From Antedon mediterranea (lineage: Eukaryota > Echinodermata > Crinoidea > Comatulida > Antedonidae), in NCBI RefSeq assembly GCF_964355755.1, contig NC_092680.1, forward strand, positions 7,415,001 through 7,479,000: DNA of 64,000 bases, written 5' to 3'. Positions 43,167-54,229 of this stretch are shown piece by piece. The position numbers were made by a program, and so were the translations under genes. Under the pieces are notes generated by a model. It had not been told where the DNA came from and searched no databases. It saw nothing but the letters and a program-made list of their open reading frames with translations. Each line of letters begins with the position of its first letter. Positions within the stretch are counted from its first letter, which is position 1.

Positions 43167-43769
43167 CTGTAAAGACAAAAATAATAAAAGTAATATTAAA
43201 CAAATAATTTACAAATACCATTATAATGCACAGTGTATCATAAAGAAAGCAATAACATATTTTGTCGGAGAATGTATGAAGTGTTTCATTTAGTAGTACA
43301 GGTCTGATGGCCAATAAATCCTTGATATATAATAATACTGTATATAATATAATATTTATTTTTACTCTTTTTTTTCACGCTGCTGCTCTAGCCCGCTACG
43401 TCCCATTAGGACTACTCAATCAGAAGCTAAAGCAAGCAGCAGTTATAGTTCTAAGGACAGACAGTTTTGTGAAAATGGAAACTCCACTATGATTTATTGA
43501 TTCCAGTAGACCCAAAAAACGGCTGGGAAAGAGTCTATTAGGACATGTCATGCTAAAATTACAAATCCCTATATTCACTGTCAGTGTCAGATATTCATTG
43601 AATTATTATCGAAACAGTCCATTAAAGTTTGTGTTTGTAATAGGATACTTCACAATTGAAATATCTAGGGTGATGAAGTGACCCCCAGATTTGACCTTAG
43701 CAATAAAATTAACTAAAGTGACAGAAATTGAGTATTCACTTCTGTAACAAAAAAGTAATATTTATTTAC

Positions 43770-43965
43770 ATATAAAAAATGAAAAGAAACCCAAAAACCA
43801 TTGTCTGACAGACAATTTAAGTATTTGTTGCTTTAAATTACATTTTTTCAGGTAAAATAACTATTGTATCTCTTATGTGACAATAAAATGACACATTCAA
43901 AAACATTTGAAATAAAAAATATTTTTCAATAAGCGAGCAGCGTTTTTTGTAAGAAATATTTCTTG
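43770..43965. mobile_element. Fragment of the 2.3-kb TIR element family
   Basis: AACCCAAAAACCATTGTCTG, GACAGACAATTTAAG, TTGCTTTAAATTACATTTTT and TCAGGTAAA are the inner arm sequences of the 56.4-58.7 kb element and of the 36.8-kb derivative. The outer GTATTGTCCCC ends are not recognisable. Confidence 0.55.
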
Positions 43966-44430
43966 TTTACAATCTTTAGTTTTACAAGATATCTGTCTTG
44001 TAAAAAAAAAGGTGAATTAATAATATAGATAAGATACTGTTAAAGACATTTGTGTTTTCATTTTTTATAAAATTATTGATTTCCAAACAAATTGAATTTG
44101 GGCTATCTAAAATTATAAAATAGCATTTAATACTACCTTCCTCTTTCCCATTCAGTTTTTAAAAATGGTTTTAAAAAAATCCAGAAATTAAGGGTTTTTT
44201 GTACATACAATTTAACAGCAGTATGGGATTTCACAACTGTTATGTTTAATGCTATGGTTTGTATATGAATTGCAAAGGATATCAAACAAATTTAATAACA
44301 CATCTGTATTAGTATTACAATACACGTACACAAAATAAGATTGTTTAAAAAAATTTCTAAGCCTGTTAATTAACAACGGAAGCCAGAGAGGAAACTGTAA
44401 ATTTAACCATATTGAGAGCTAGTTTGACTA

Positions 44431-44797
44431 AATCGGCTAAAAATCAACTGCTTTAAACTTGATACACTCTTTCAATTATCTAGAGAGCTTTAGGATATTT
44501 ACATTAAAACATTGTATAAAATATAATTTTTAACATAAACAATCATGTAAAATTTTCTCTTTAAAAGATAAAACACATTTTTTTGGAGTTTGTTTTATCT
44601 ATATTAATTCGGCTAAAAATCAACTGCTTTAAACATGATACACTCTTTCAATTATCTAGAGAGCTTTTAGGATATTTATACTTTAAAACCTTGTATAAAT
44701 TAAAATATAATTTTTAACATAAACAATCATGTAAAATTTTCACTTTAAATAGGTAAAACACATTTTTTGGAGTTTGTTTTTTCTATATTAATATATA
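44431..44797 (+). repeat. 176-bp tandem duplication
   Basis: CGGCTAAAAATCAACTGCTT begins at 44434 and again at 44610, and the following 170 bases agree closely, including TCTAGAGAGCTTT and AACAATCATGTAAAATTTTC. A few small indels separate the copies. Confidence 0.93.
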
Positions 44798-45707
44798 AAG
44801 AGAAACACATTTTTCTAAATTGCATGTATCCATACGACCTCGTGGAAAAACATATTTAGTCTTTTGAAATAAAGATTTTATGGTTATTACACATGGAGTA
44901 TCAAAATGGCAACAGTTGTATTGGGAAGTTTTTGAAAACTTAATAAAGTTTTAATTGCAAAGCTTCTTCAAAAATTATTCTTTTTTTAAAGTAATACACA
45001 GTGAAAATATCTTTCAGGGTCAATGAACTCTTAAGAGTGGAATGAGGGGCTGGCTAATAAGCCTTTAAAAAGCTTTCAGAAATTGTACCTATAAGTGAGT
45101 TTGTGAGTCCACAATGGGACAGTGGACACCTTTCTATGGACTGTGTTATCATTGGCAAGTAGCGATTCATATGTCATGGATTCAAAAAACAAAGTATTTA
45201 TAAATTTCACTTCTGAGAGATGTTATTTTTATTTTCTTAATATGGAAATTAAATGATATTGTTTCAATTGTGCTCAACGTATTAAAACTAAAAATAAACG
45301 ACGACTAAATATAGACAACGACAATACATTATGAAACAATATTAGTCTTGGAATTCCCAAGCTTCATTAGCGACTTTGTAAGTTTTGTTTTTCTCCACTT
45401 GAAACTAAAAGCAATCTTCTTTTTCCTTCCTTATCACACTGTAAAATCATTCATTGACTGAGCACCAAAGCCCTTCCTGCATCCATGCAATACTTAACGG
45501 GCGTTATCCTACCAGGATATATCCAGACTGATCTGAAATCCCTAGTGTATACTTAAGAGCCTACTCAAGCAAAGAAGGTATCGATGATATCAATTTGTTC
45601 CTGAAATAAAAGCTTAAAATAATTTGCAATAAACATTCCAATTATTGTCTTAATCCTACAGAATGAGAGAATGAATACTTTTGTAGCTTTCCAACAAAGG
45701 AAAATCT

Positions 45708-45826
45708 TGCTTTATATGACAAAAAATGATGTCATATTACTATCATATTTGGGCATATCACTACCATATTTGGGCACATCACATTTTGTTTTTGTCAAAC
45801 TAGTTTGATAGTGTAGGCAGAGCTTA
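45708..45826. mobile_element. Palindromic MITE copy 8 (left end lost)
   Basis: It starts in TGACAAAAAATGATGTCATA and ends AACTAGTTTGATAGTGTAGG then CAGAGCTTA, with TTGGGCACATCAC inside. Confidence 0.85.
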
Positions 45827-46073
45827 ACAGCAATGTACGTTCATTCAAATACAGCAACATAATTTTGCTTAAATTGTCCAAACAAAAAAATACATTGGAC
45901 ATGAAAACAATCTAGTATAGTCAATAGATTTCCCATGAAAGGTGCCCAATTGGGGAACAGGAGGCTAAAGTATTTCCTTGCACAAAATTTGACTACAATA
46001 AAAATACAACACCCACAAAAGATAAATATAAATACTACTACTGTATACAGAAAAACATTTGGTTGTTTTGGTT

Positions 46074-46335
46074 GACATAATGTCTAAAATTTATGTGGCA
46101 ACAAATGTTATGTGCCCATATGGACACGATGATGTCATACAGTATATCTACCATACTTGGGCATATCACTACCATATTTGGATACATCACACTTTTGTCA
46201 AACTACAGTATACTGTAGTTTGATAGTGTGATGTGCCCATATATGGACATGGTGATGTCATACAGTATATCTACCATACTGGGGCATATCACTACCATAT
46301 TTGGGCACGTCACACTTTTGTCAAAACAGAGCTTA
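46074..46335. mobile_element. Tandem dimer of the palindromic MITE (copies 9a and 9b)
   Basis: Two units in the same orientation each carry GTGCCCATAT, GGTGATGTCATACAGTATAT-like and ACTACCATATTTGG blocks. They are joined by AACTACAGTATACTGTAGTT, a perfect palindrome. Terminal motifs are reduced, but the right end AACAGAGCTTA survives. Confidence 0.85.
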
Positions 46336-46339
46336 AGAC

Positions 46340-48280
46340 TGGTACAGTATATTATTATATCATCTGTATTTTAACATTTTTAGTAAAATTAATGTTTAAT
46401 CTTTGCAAACTAGGAGATTGAGTGTATTCAATTGCTTTCCTATATCAAATAAGGTGCTATCTTACTTGTCATGTCACAATAAAAGAAAACAATCAAACGA
46501 TTAATCTATCTATGAGTAAGAAACATTTCAGAGACAAGAAATAAGAAAATAGCATATGAACTTGAAAGTAAATTAAGATATAATTTGTTCAGCTTTCTAT
46601 TGCTAATCTAAACAACAATCATAGAAATTTGAATCTTATCTAAACAATAATCCTAAATAAATAGTAAGCTTTATATTAAAAGGGTCTGTGTCTGCTTATT
46701 AGTACATTTACTTTAAACTAGCATTAACTGTATTGTACCTTTACAGATACTGTATTTTACATTATCTAAATATAAAAAAACCCATAAACATATCAAAATC
46801 TACTATATCTATACTGTATGAAAATTATTGTTCGAAAACATTTCTTCATAAACATGTGTTTAAATACTTAAATTAACAATTACTTTCACATCTTGTACAA
46901 CCTACTATTTTTCCCTTTCAGCCATAAACTACATTGGATATTCGTCGTGAGGTGGTTGGTGGAAACAAGTTGTTTCTTTTAGGTGCGCTAATTACATTAA
47001 GTAACCACTAACTATATAATTGTCATATTACTCATGTTATGGAATTTTTCAATTTAGTGAACAATAGTGGTTTCACTCCTGGGAAACCTACTGTACAGGT
47101 TGTTTCACAGGTTGTATTAATAATAGAAAATAAGCAACTAAACAAGTTTGTCTGAACAAATGGAAAATTAATGAATTCTCTGTTGTTTACAACAGCTTAA
47201 AAAAGTACTACTACTAGCTGAATAGGTTTTTGTTTTGTTTTTCACTTACATACTTCTTTAAAGTAATTCATTTTTAATGTTCTATTTTCCCTGAATAGCA
47301 ACATAAATATGAATTTATAATGTACCTGTATGTATACTAGTGGAATTATTAATAATTAATAATATATAATGGAATTGAAATGTGCAATTCTTTGTTTTTT
47401 GTATGCCAGTTTTTCAAACATACAGTATCTCTGTTATTTTTATGATAAAGATTATGGTACTACAGTACAGTAATGACTATGAATATTTGATTTTTAAAAA
47501 CATACAATATTTACTGTATCAGGTTGAGGACAATTTAATTAATTTTAATCTAACCACAGATCACAAAATCGCACACTTTGTTCTATTTGTCATTAATTAC
47601 AGCAATGTCTCCTATTGGAATGTTGAAAATATCATGCGGATTACGATGCTTGAGGGCACTTGTCATGTGGTTTGCGCTGTCCGAAGGCTCTTCTAACAGT
47701 GCTCTACAGTATGCCCGCTCATGTTACTAGTGACGAATAACAATGAGGTCACGTTTAAAGTGTTGAGCATACAGAGAGTGAGAAAATATAAATATGAATC
47801 AGGATATCAAAAAGGTTACAAAGTCGTACACGTATTATTGATGATTTTACGGGCCAATCTCATTTTTATATACTGGCCTACATTATAAGTATTGAGTATG
47901 TATTTAGTAGTAGTACATAGAAACCTACAGAAAAATCTATTCAATTCAACATAAAAAAATCAGCAAACATCAATAATATATGTATAAAAACAATAAACAA
48001 CAAAGTATTTATTATTTGATCGAGGGACAGCATAGAGAGAGTCAACTATAAAGTCCGTCACTGTTGCTCCTCATGGCACATACAGTCAAATAATTACATA
48101 AACGTACACGTAAAACATAAAAACAACTATAGATGAAAACATACAGTATTAAAAAAAAATGTTTTCAATTACTGTTAGTGTTACAATTCTAACTTGACCT
48201 TATTTATGAAGAAATAATAATATAATAGAATACAGTATATTTTACAGCTAAATGAGGTTACAACGAACATTACTGTATTA
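46340..48280. other. AT-rich DNA, no recognisable gene
   Basis: Short GTACAGTA-type motifs are frequent, but I found no exon with protein similarity, no RNA gene and no bounded repeat. Confidence 0.5.
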
Positions 48281-48283
48281 AAA

Positions 48284-48446
48284 TAAAGTTCTGTCTACAC
48301 TATCAAACTAGTTTGACAAAAAAAGTGTGATATGCCCAAATATGGTAGCGATATCCCAAAATATGGTAGTGATATGATGTCATCATGTCCATATATGGGC
48401 ACATCACATTTTTTTGTCACAAAGTTTGATAGTGTAGACCGAGCTC
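48284..48446. mobile_element. Palindromic MITE copy 10
   Basis: Left end TAAAGTTCTGTCTACACTAT, right end TTTGATAGTGTAGACCGAGC; interior GTGTGATATGCCCAAATATG and ATATATGGGCACATCACA. Confidence 0.9.
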
Positions 48447-49719
48447 AACAGCATTGTTTCTCCTTTTGTTGACTTCTCAAAGAAATTGAACTCATTTGCA
48501 CACGGAGGGCCTGCTGTTTTCTGTCTACACAAACCGAAATATCACACCAATCTGTTAATACGTCATCATCTACCGCTTTTGTGACGTTTAGCTAAAAATA
48601 AAATATTAGTACCATACTTGGAATTTATATAAACGTGATTGTGTCGTTTATCTTTGTTTTTCGAAATGTTGAGAATGTGAATAAAACAAAACACATGTTT
48701 TGAATGTTTATATACAGGTATAGTTTATTGAAATAAACCATCTACTAATTCTAATAATGCTTTGTTTTATATACTTTTTAATTGTTCTATTTTTCAATTG
48801 TTTAATTTTTTACTTGCTGATAATGATATTATTGATTAAATGTTTTTGAACATAACCTTGATAGCTTCTATGAAATTGTTTCCAAAATATATAGTATACT
48901 GCAAAGAAAAATCTCCCAAAATCTCATAAATTAAGAAGGACTATTTTTGAATCTCAAGAAAGGTTTTTGATTTTGGGTCAATAACACCTTCAAGCTAGTA
49001 TCAGCCAATTTGAAACACTTTTGTTGAGTTTAAATCACTATAGAACCACACACAAATATAAAAGCAATTTGCAGTCAAAATTAAAGTCTAATTTGTTGTT
49101 ATCCATAATAAAAGGAAAAGGTACTACAAATGATTCATTACAGTAAGTTCATTATTCACTATTACAATATAAAATACATTTAAGTGTATAAAACAATAGT
49201 CGCGACGCAAAGTAATGAATCTCAATAAAACATGGCATTAATACACACAAGAGAATAGAGTTACATTACAATATCTTCAATTAAGGTAATTCTTCTCCTT
49301 ACAACTTCACAGTGATTTGCTACTTTGTATAAATCTTTTTATTATGCTTATTTGTAGTATTTAAATTGTTGTTTTAAAATAATATATCCACAATTGGACA
49401 CACCATGACAATTTTCAGGACAATTTCCCATGAAACAAATATGGGGAATTATATATTTTACCAACCTCTATTCAGGGGACATTTGTTTGGGTCTCGAAGG
49501 TGTCGCTTTAAGTTTCTAATGTATTGGAAGTACAGTATTGTCCTTCAATCTTTTATTTTAGTAAGTTTTAACTATTACAGAACGATCCCATTCTTCATGA
49601 TTCACAATGTTGTTTTTTCTTTTTTATATTTTGTAGTCGGTATAAATAATATAGTTTTTAGTTTTACTTGTCATGTCGACAACTAGGTGGTCAATGCTTA
49701 AAGTAATTCTTACTCATTT

Positions 49720-49832
49720 TGATCTCATTTCACAAATTGTCTTTTTATCTTTTTTTCTGAAGTATAATCTATTCTATTTTGTTGAATGATTGGAAAATAA
49801 ATGAAACAAACAAACAAACAAACAAACAAACA
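49720..49832 (+). repeat. LINE-type 3' end with (AAAC)n tail
   Basis: ATTCTATTTTGTTGAATGAT is followed by TGGAAAATAAATGAAACAAA and then about six AAAC units. The layout resembles the short tandem tails of CR1/L2-like elements. Confidence 0.4.
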
Positions 49833-50264
49833 GTCGGTTGTAATTATTTTGGATAATGGAAACTCATTGTAACATTGGTTCTCCAAATTTCAAAGATAAA
49901 GAACGTTAACAATTGTTATGTTTAATGTTCAATGTTCTTGGATGAGATACCCTTAGATCATACACAATTTCATTTAATTGGAAACTTCCATATTCCAGTA
50001 GAAAACTAGCAAATATTAAATTAATCATTTCCTTTACTTGCACTTTGAGAAATGACAAATTTCCTACAAATTATTATGACAAACTTAAGATATTTAGAAT
50101 TTATCGGCTGCAATTTATGTTAAAAAAATAAGAAACATAATCTCTGATCACTAATCATAAATTGAGATCTGAAGCCATGTTTTTCATCATACTTTGTCAC
50201 CAGAGAGACTACGGTAAATGAAAAACCTTCTGCTACAGATAGTCTACTATTGAAACCAATGCTG

Positions 50265-50390
50265 TAAAGCTTTGTCTACACTATCAAACTAGTTGTTTTA
50301 TGTGCCAAAATATGGTAGTTGATATGACATCATCATGTCCATATATGGGGACATCACATTTTGAAGTTTGATTAACATTGTAGGCAGAGC
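50265..50390. mobile_element. Palindromic MITE copy 11 (degraded)
   Basis: Left end TAAAGCTTTGTCTACACTAT; interior GGTAGTTGATATGACATCAT and ATATATGGGGACATCACA; right end AACATTGTAGGCAGAGC. Confidence 0.85.
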
Positions 50391-50721
50391 AAACATGTTG
50401 AATAATTAATTTAGATATCACATTTGTTACTACAGTATACTGGTTGATAAATGATCCAATCAAACGTAATATTCATCAGGTAAAACTCCTTCCATTCTAT
50501 CAAGAACGAATAATTAAAAGCCGCAAGTATTTTAATGCAACCCTGGGCATTATGCAAATAAGATTTGAATGAATATTAAGTGTGTGCAGTTAACTATACT
50601 GTAGCAATGAACAATAAATCAACAGAAAGCAAAATGTATGAATGAATTAAACATATGCCAACTGTGTTCTTTACATAATTTTGCTTTACTTTTAAGAAAG
50701 AATAGAAATACATTAATAAGA

Positions 50722-50960
50722 AAGTGTCCCTTTAATAGGAGTTTCCCTGAATAGGGGTACCGAACCCATTAGGAGGTTTTCATAGTGGTAAAACATAATT
50801 TCCTCTCAGTTGTTTAACCAAGAATTGTCCCTTCAATAGAGGTGTCTCTGAATACGGGTACTCATTAGAAGGTTTTCATAGTGTTAAAATATATATTTGC
50901 TCTCATTCATTTTAACCAGGAAGTGTCCCTATAATAGGGATGTCCCAAAGGAGTGTTCAA
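50722..50960 (+). repeat. GTGTCCC dispersed repeat, about 2.4 tandem copies of 100 bp
   Basis: GTGTCCC-type starts occur at 50724, 50825 and 50923. Each is followed by an AATAG-GGG-T phrase, TTAGGAGGTTTTCATAGTG, and TCTC-TT-ACCA. The same repeat precedes the 22-bp satellite at 54.2 kb and flanks the 65-bp array at 40.4 kb. Confidence 0.75.
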
Positions 50961-51895
50961 CTGTATTACTGGTTTACTTTACTCTTCACTACCTGTGGTA
51001 TGTACAGCACAAGTTAAAATATAAAAATGTAGAGTACGGTTTCATAACATGTGTAATCATTTTACTATCATTTAGATTAATTATTAACAAGATTTTCAAT
51101 CCATTTTGTTAATAACTATATATTAATAACTCGCATGCCTATTTAACCTGGTTAAAGTTGAAATGGGTCATGTACGTTTTATGTTGTTTTGTCTGTGAGT
51201 TATGTCTTTTGCAACAGGTGCCTGCATGAAGCTTCTTGAAATCTCTGTCTGTAGTTAAATGTTTTCTTTTTTGTAAGTTTAATAATAATAGCAGCTGAAC
51301 TGCTTAAAAAAATGTGAAAACAATTTCATCAGTCAGTCAATCAGTTTAATCCTATGCTTGAATAAAGTGTACCACCCTGAATTTACTGTAGGAGGCTGAA
51401 TTCGTCACATGACTTTGGTAACCATTGTTGCAATCTGATTATAATCCGACGGCCTAAAATGCTTACAACTTTTATACCCAGGCCTATGGGTAATCAAAAT
51501 ATACTATGAACAATCTCAACACTAAATTTGATCTCAAATTGAACATACTTCAAACCTGCAATTTTTGACGTTTGTAAAAGTAATGACTCTGTATAACTGT
51601 AAAAATATTAAAACCAGGTAAATTCTTGCCTTAAAAATGTGCGTTCTAAGGTCAGTTATGATAAACGAGAAAAACAATGCACTATCTAATTCTAAGTAGC
51701 TCATGTAGAAATTTCTCTCGTAGATGTTTTTTAGGCCTAACTTACAGTAGTTAGGGCGGCCACTAAAATTATTTATTTATTTACACTTTTAACCGTTTAA
51801 AGACAAAAAAATATCGCAGTATATAGTAGTATTTTTACATAAAATGCAGTGTGTGACCTTAAATTATGTGAAAAAGCCGCAGGTCTAGTGTCTTT

Positions 51896-53518
51896 GGGCC
51901 TGTTTCTGCTGCATCAAAAATAACCGGTTAAAATCGGTGTGAATAAATTAAAATCGGTGTGAATAAATTAACTCCATTTTCTTGGCAGCAGAAACAGGAC
52001 AAATTTGTGGTAACCGGTTAAAAGGCAGCGCAAAATAACCGGTTAAAAACACCAATTTAAATCGGTGTTAGAACGCCGTTTAACCGGTTATCGCTGAGCA
52101 ATTCTTAGCTGCAACACGAAATAACGGTTATTTGATTGACAGTTGTGACCCCGGGTCAGATACCGTCGCATACGATGTGTGTTTTCCTCGTGGTTTTGAC
52201 AGTCGAACGAAGAAGTGAACATGTATGTGGATGAATGAAATCACAAGATATGTTATTCAGTTGTGGGGGGAGAGAAAGTACGGGGAAGGATGGCAGGCAA
52301 TAGAAAAGAATCACAGATAATAAATAAGGGCATTTTTGCGAAAGTAAAAGAGGAGTTTGGGGTGGAGTTCCAGGGACTACCCAAGCTAAGCAATTTGAGG
52401 CGTTAATACATGCTCGCGAAGGGTATGGATGGTCCTATATAAACACCAAAACGGAAACAAAAGGAACTCAGAATGTTGCAAATACCTACCAAACGATAGT
52501 AGATAATGGTTAATTAATTATGAAAACCCAAATTTTATAGCAAAAATCATCCGAATTTATGTTATAAACGATGAATTTAGCAACAAAAACTTAATTCAAA
52601 CGAGCGTATTTATGGCACGCCCTTAGTGCCTTTAATAGGAGAACACTGAACATTCTTACTTTGATCGTTTTACATAACATAATTTTTTAGAAAAACATCA
52701 CATCGACCGAAAACAAAGGTAATCAGAGCCTTTGATAATATATTAAATATGATTTTATTAAGCATAGAAATGTGTTATTATTTATGTTAGTACATAAATA
52801 TACGAAATAATGTTCAATACTCATTACTTTATTAAAGGCACTATGTGCGTGCGATATTCTATGACTTGGATACTCTCGTTTTATTTAAGTTTTTGTGGCT
52901 AAACTCATCGTTTTTAACATAAATTCGGACGATTTTTGCTATAAAAGTTGGGTTTTCATAATTAATTAACAATTATCTACTCTCGTTTGGTAAGTATTGC
53001 AACAATCTGAGTCTCGTCTTTGTTTCCGTTTGGTGTTTTGTAGGACCGCGCTCGCGAAAGACAACAGTCGTTCACGTGGGAAGGGCCGTATTTCATCGCC
53101 TTTGTTGAGGATAAAAATTATCCTAGGCGATCGGGCGCTGCACGACCCTCCCCATCATGTTATTGAAGGCGCCATGAGAATTAATTTTATTAGCGATGTA
53201 AGTAGGCTTTACAAAAAACAAAACTTGTAGACCTGGAGACAACATTTTATTTTTTTAACATGTTTGAGTAAGATGTTCGGCGATATATACACACGTGTGT
53301 ACTCACGACGTCGATGTAAACAAACAGCCAACTTACTACTTCCGTCTGAGTGTATTGCATTTTGGGTAATGATGATGTTTTGCTCGACGACCACCCATAG
53401 ATTTAACCGGTTATTTCGGAGCACAAATTGAGCAGAAACGCGGTCTTGTTATTGTTATCTATTTTTAATCTATTTAAAAATAACCGGTTAAATTGCGTTA
53501 TGCAGCAGAAACAGACCC
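51896..53518. mobile_element. PIF/Harbinger-like DNA transposon (1,623 bp), decayed, TSD TTT
   Basis: Inverted ends GGGCCTGTTTCTGCTGCAT and ATGCAGCAGAAACAGACCC are flanked by TTT on both sides. Subterminal TAACCGGTTA palindromes recur near both ends. Interior remnants read ITRYVIQLWGERKYG and, after a frame break, GNRKESQIINKGIFAKVKEE near 52217-52395. This resembles the Myb/SANT-like accessory protein of Harbinger elements. A further open piece at 52997-53230 (RALHDPPHHVIEGAMRINFI) is not recognised. A long foldback (52412-53059) is inserted inside. Confidence 0.82.
52412..53059. mobile_element. Long foldback (hairpin) element with about 230-bp arms
   Basis: Bases 52412-52640 and 52830-53059 are imperfect reverse complements over their whole length. 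Examples are GCTCGCGAA/TCGCGAGC at the outside, AACACCAAAACGGAAACAAA, GGTTAATTAATTATGAAAAC and TAGTGCCTTTAATA at the inside. A 190-bp AT-rich spacer separates them. It lies wholly within the Harbinger-like element and splits its coding remnants. Confidence 0.85.
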
Positions 53519-54119
53519 TTTAAATTTACTATGATTTTTGTTTTTAGAATAAGATAAATGAATAGTGAGAATTTGAATGTCAGATTCTCTTGTTAATACA
53601 AGTGTCAACACACAAGGTCTTTAAAGTCGTTGAATTATTAATTAATGTTTAATAGACCTACAAGTACCAATGCCGTCCTTTCAATTCATTGTTATATTAG
53701 ACAACACATGCCCAAGGCTACAAATAATAATTCTATCAAGTTAATGGTATACTACTACAGTATGGTAGTTCAATGATTTTGTATTCATGGGCAAGTATAG
53801 TATAAATCATCATAATATACAAACAATCCTACACTACAGTAGGTAAGCTTTAATTTTGCAGGGAAAGTGGGTTAGGGTAAGTGAACTACAGCAAAATATC
53901 ATGAACAAATGGTAAAAATTTAAGACCATGCTACGCCAGCCCTGTGTGTTTTTGTTGGCAAAATATCTAAATTGTATTGTAACAATTTAACAGCACATCC
54001 AGGATGTAATTGTGCCAGGCAGAGGTGGGCGCGGACACCCACCTTCAAATTCCTTTATCAAGCTATTGAAACTAAAATGTTACATTTACTCTACTTTACT
54101 TCCCCCTTCTCTTTTTAAG

Positions 54120-54229
54120 TTTTTGATGCAGTACCCTAAATAGGGATGGTCGTACTCGTAGACTAGTGGTAAAATGTATATTTCCCTTTGTTTGAATAAT
54201 CAGGGAGTGTGTCTCCTAATAAAATAAAG
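54120..54229 (+). repeat. GTGTCCC dispersed repeat next to the satellite
   Basis: TAGTGGTAAAATGTATATTT, CCCTTTGTTTGAATAATCAG and GGAGTGTGTCTCCTAATA align with AGTGTTAAAATATATATTTG through AAGTGTCCCTATAATAG at 50.88-50.94 kb. The satellite begins immediately after. Confidence 0.7.

Noticed and set aside
43307-43492. Plus-strand frame with HAAALARYVPLGLLNQKLKQ
   Set aside because: I could not place it in any family; it follows an AT-rich run and has no splice or promoter context, so it is not reported as a gene.
46910-46985. Plus-strand stretch bounded by TTTTCCCTTTCAG and TTAG|GTGCGC, considered as an exon
   Set aside because: Two frames have internal stops and the third gives no recognisable protein; no partner exon is nearby.
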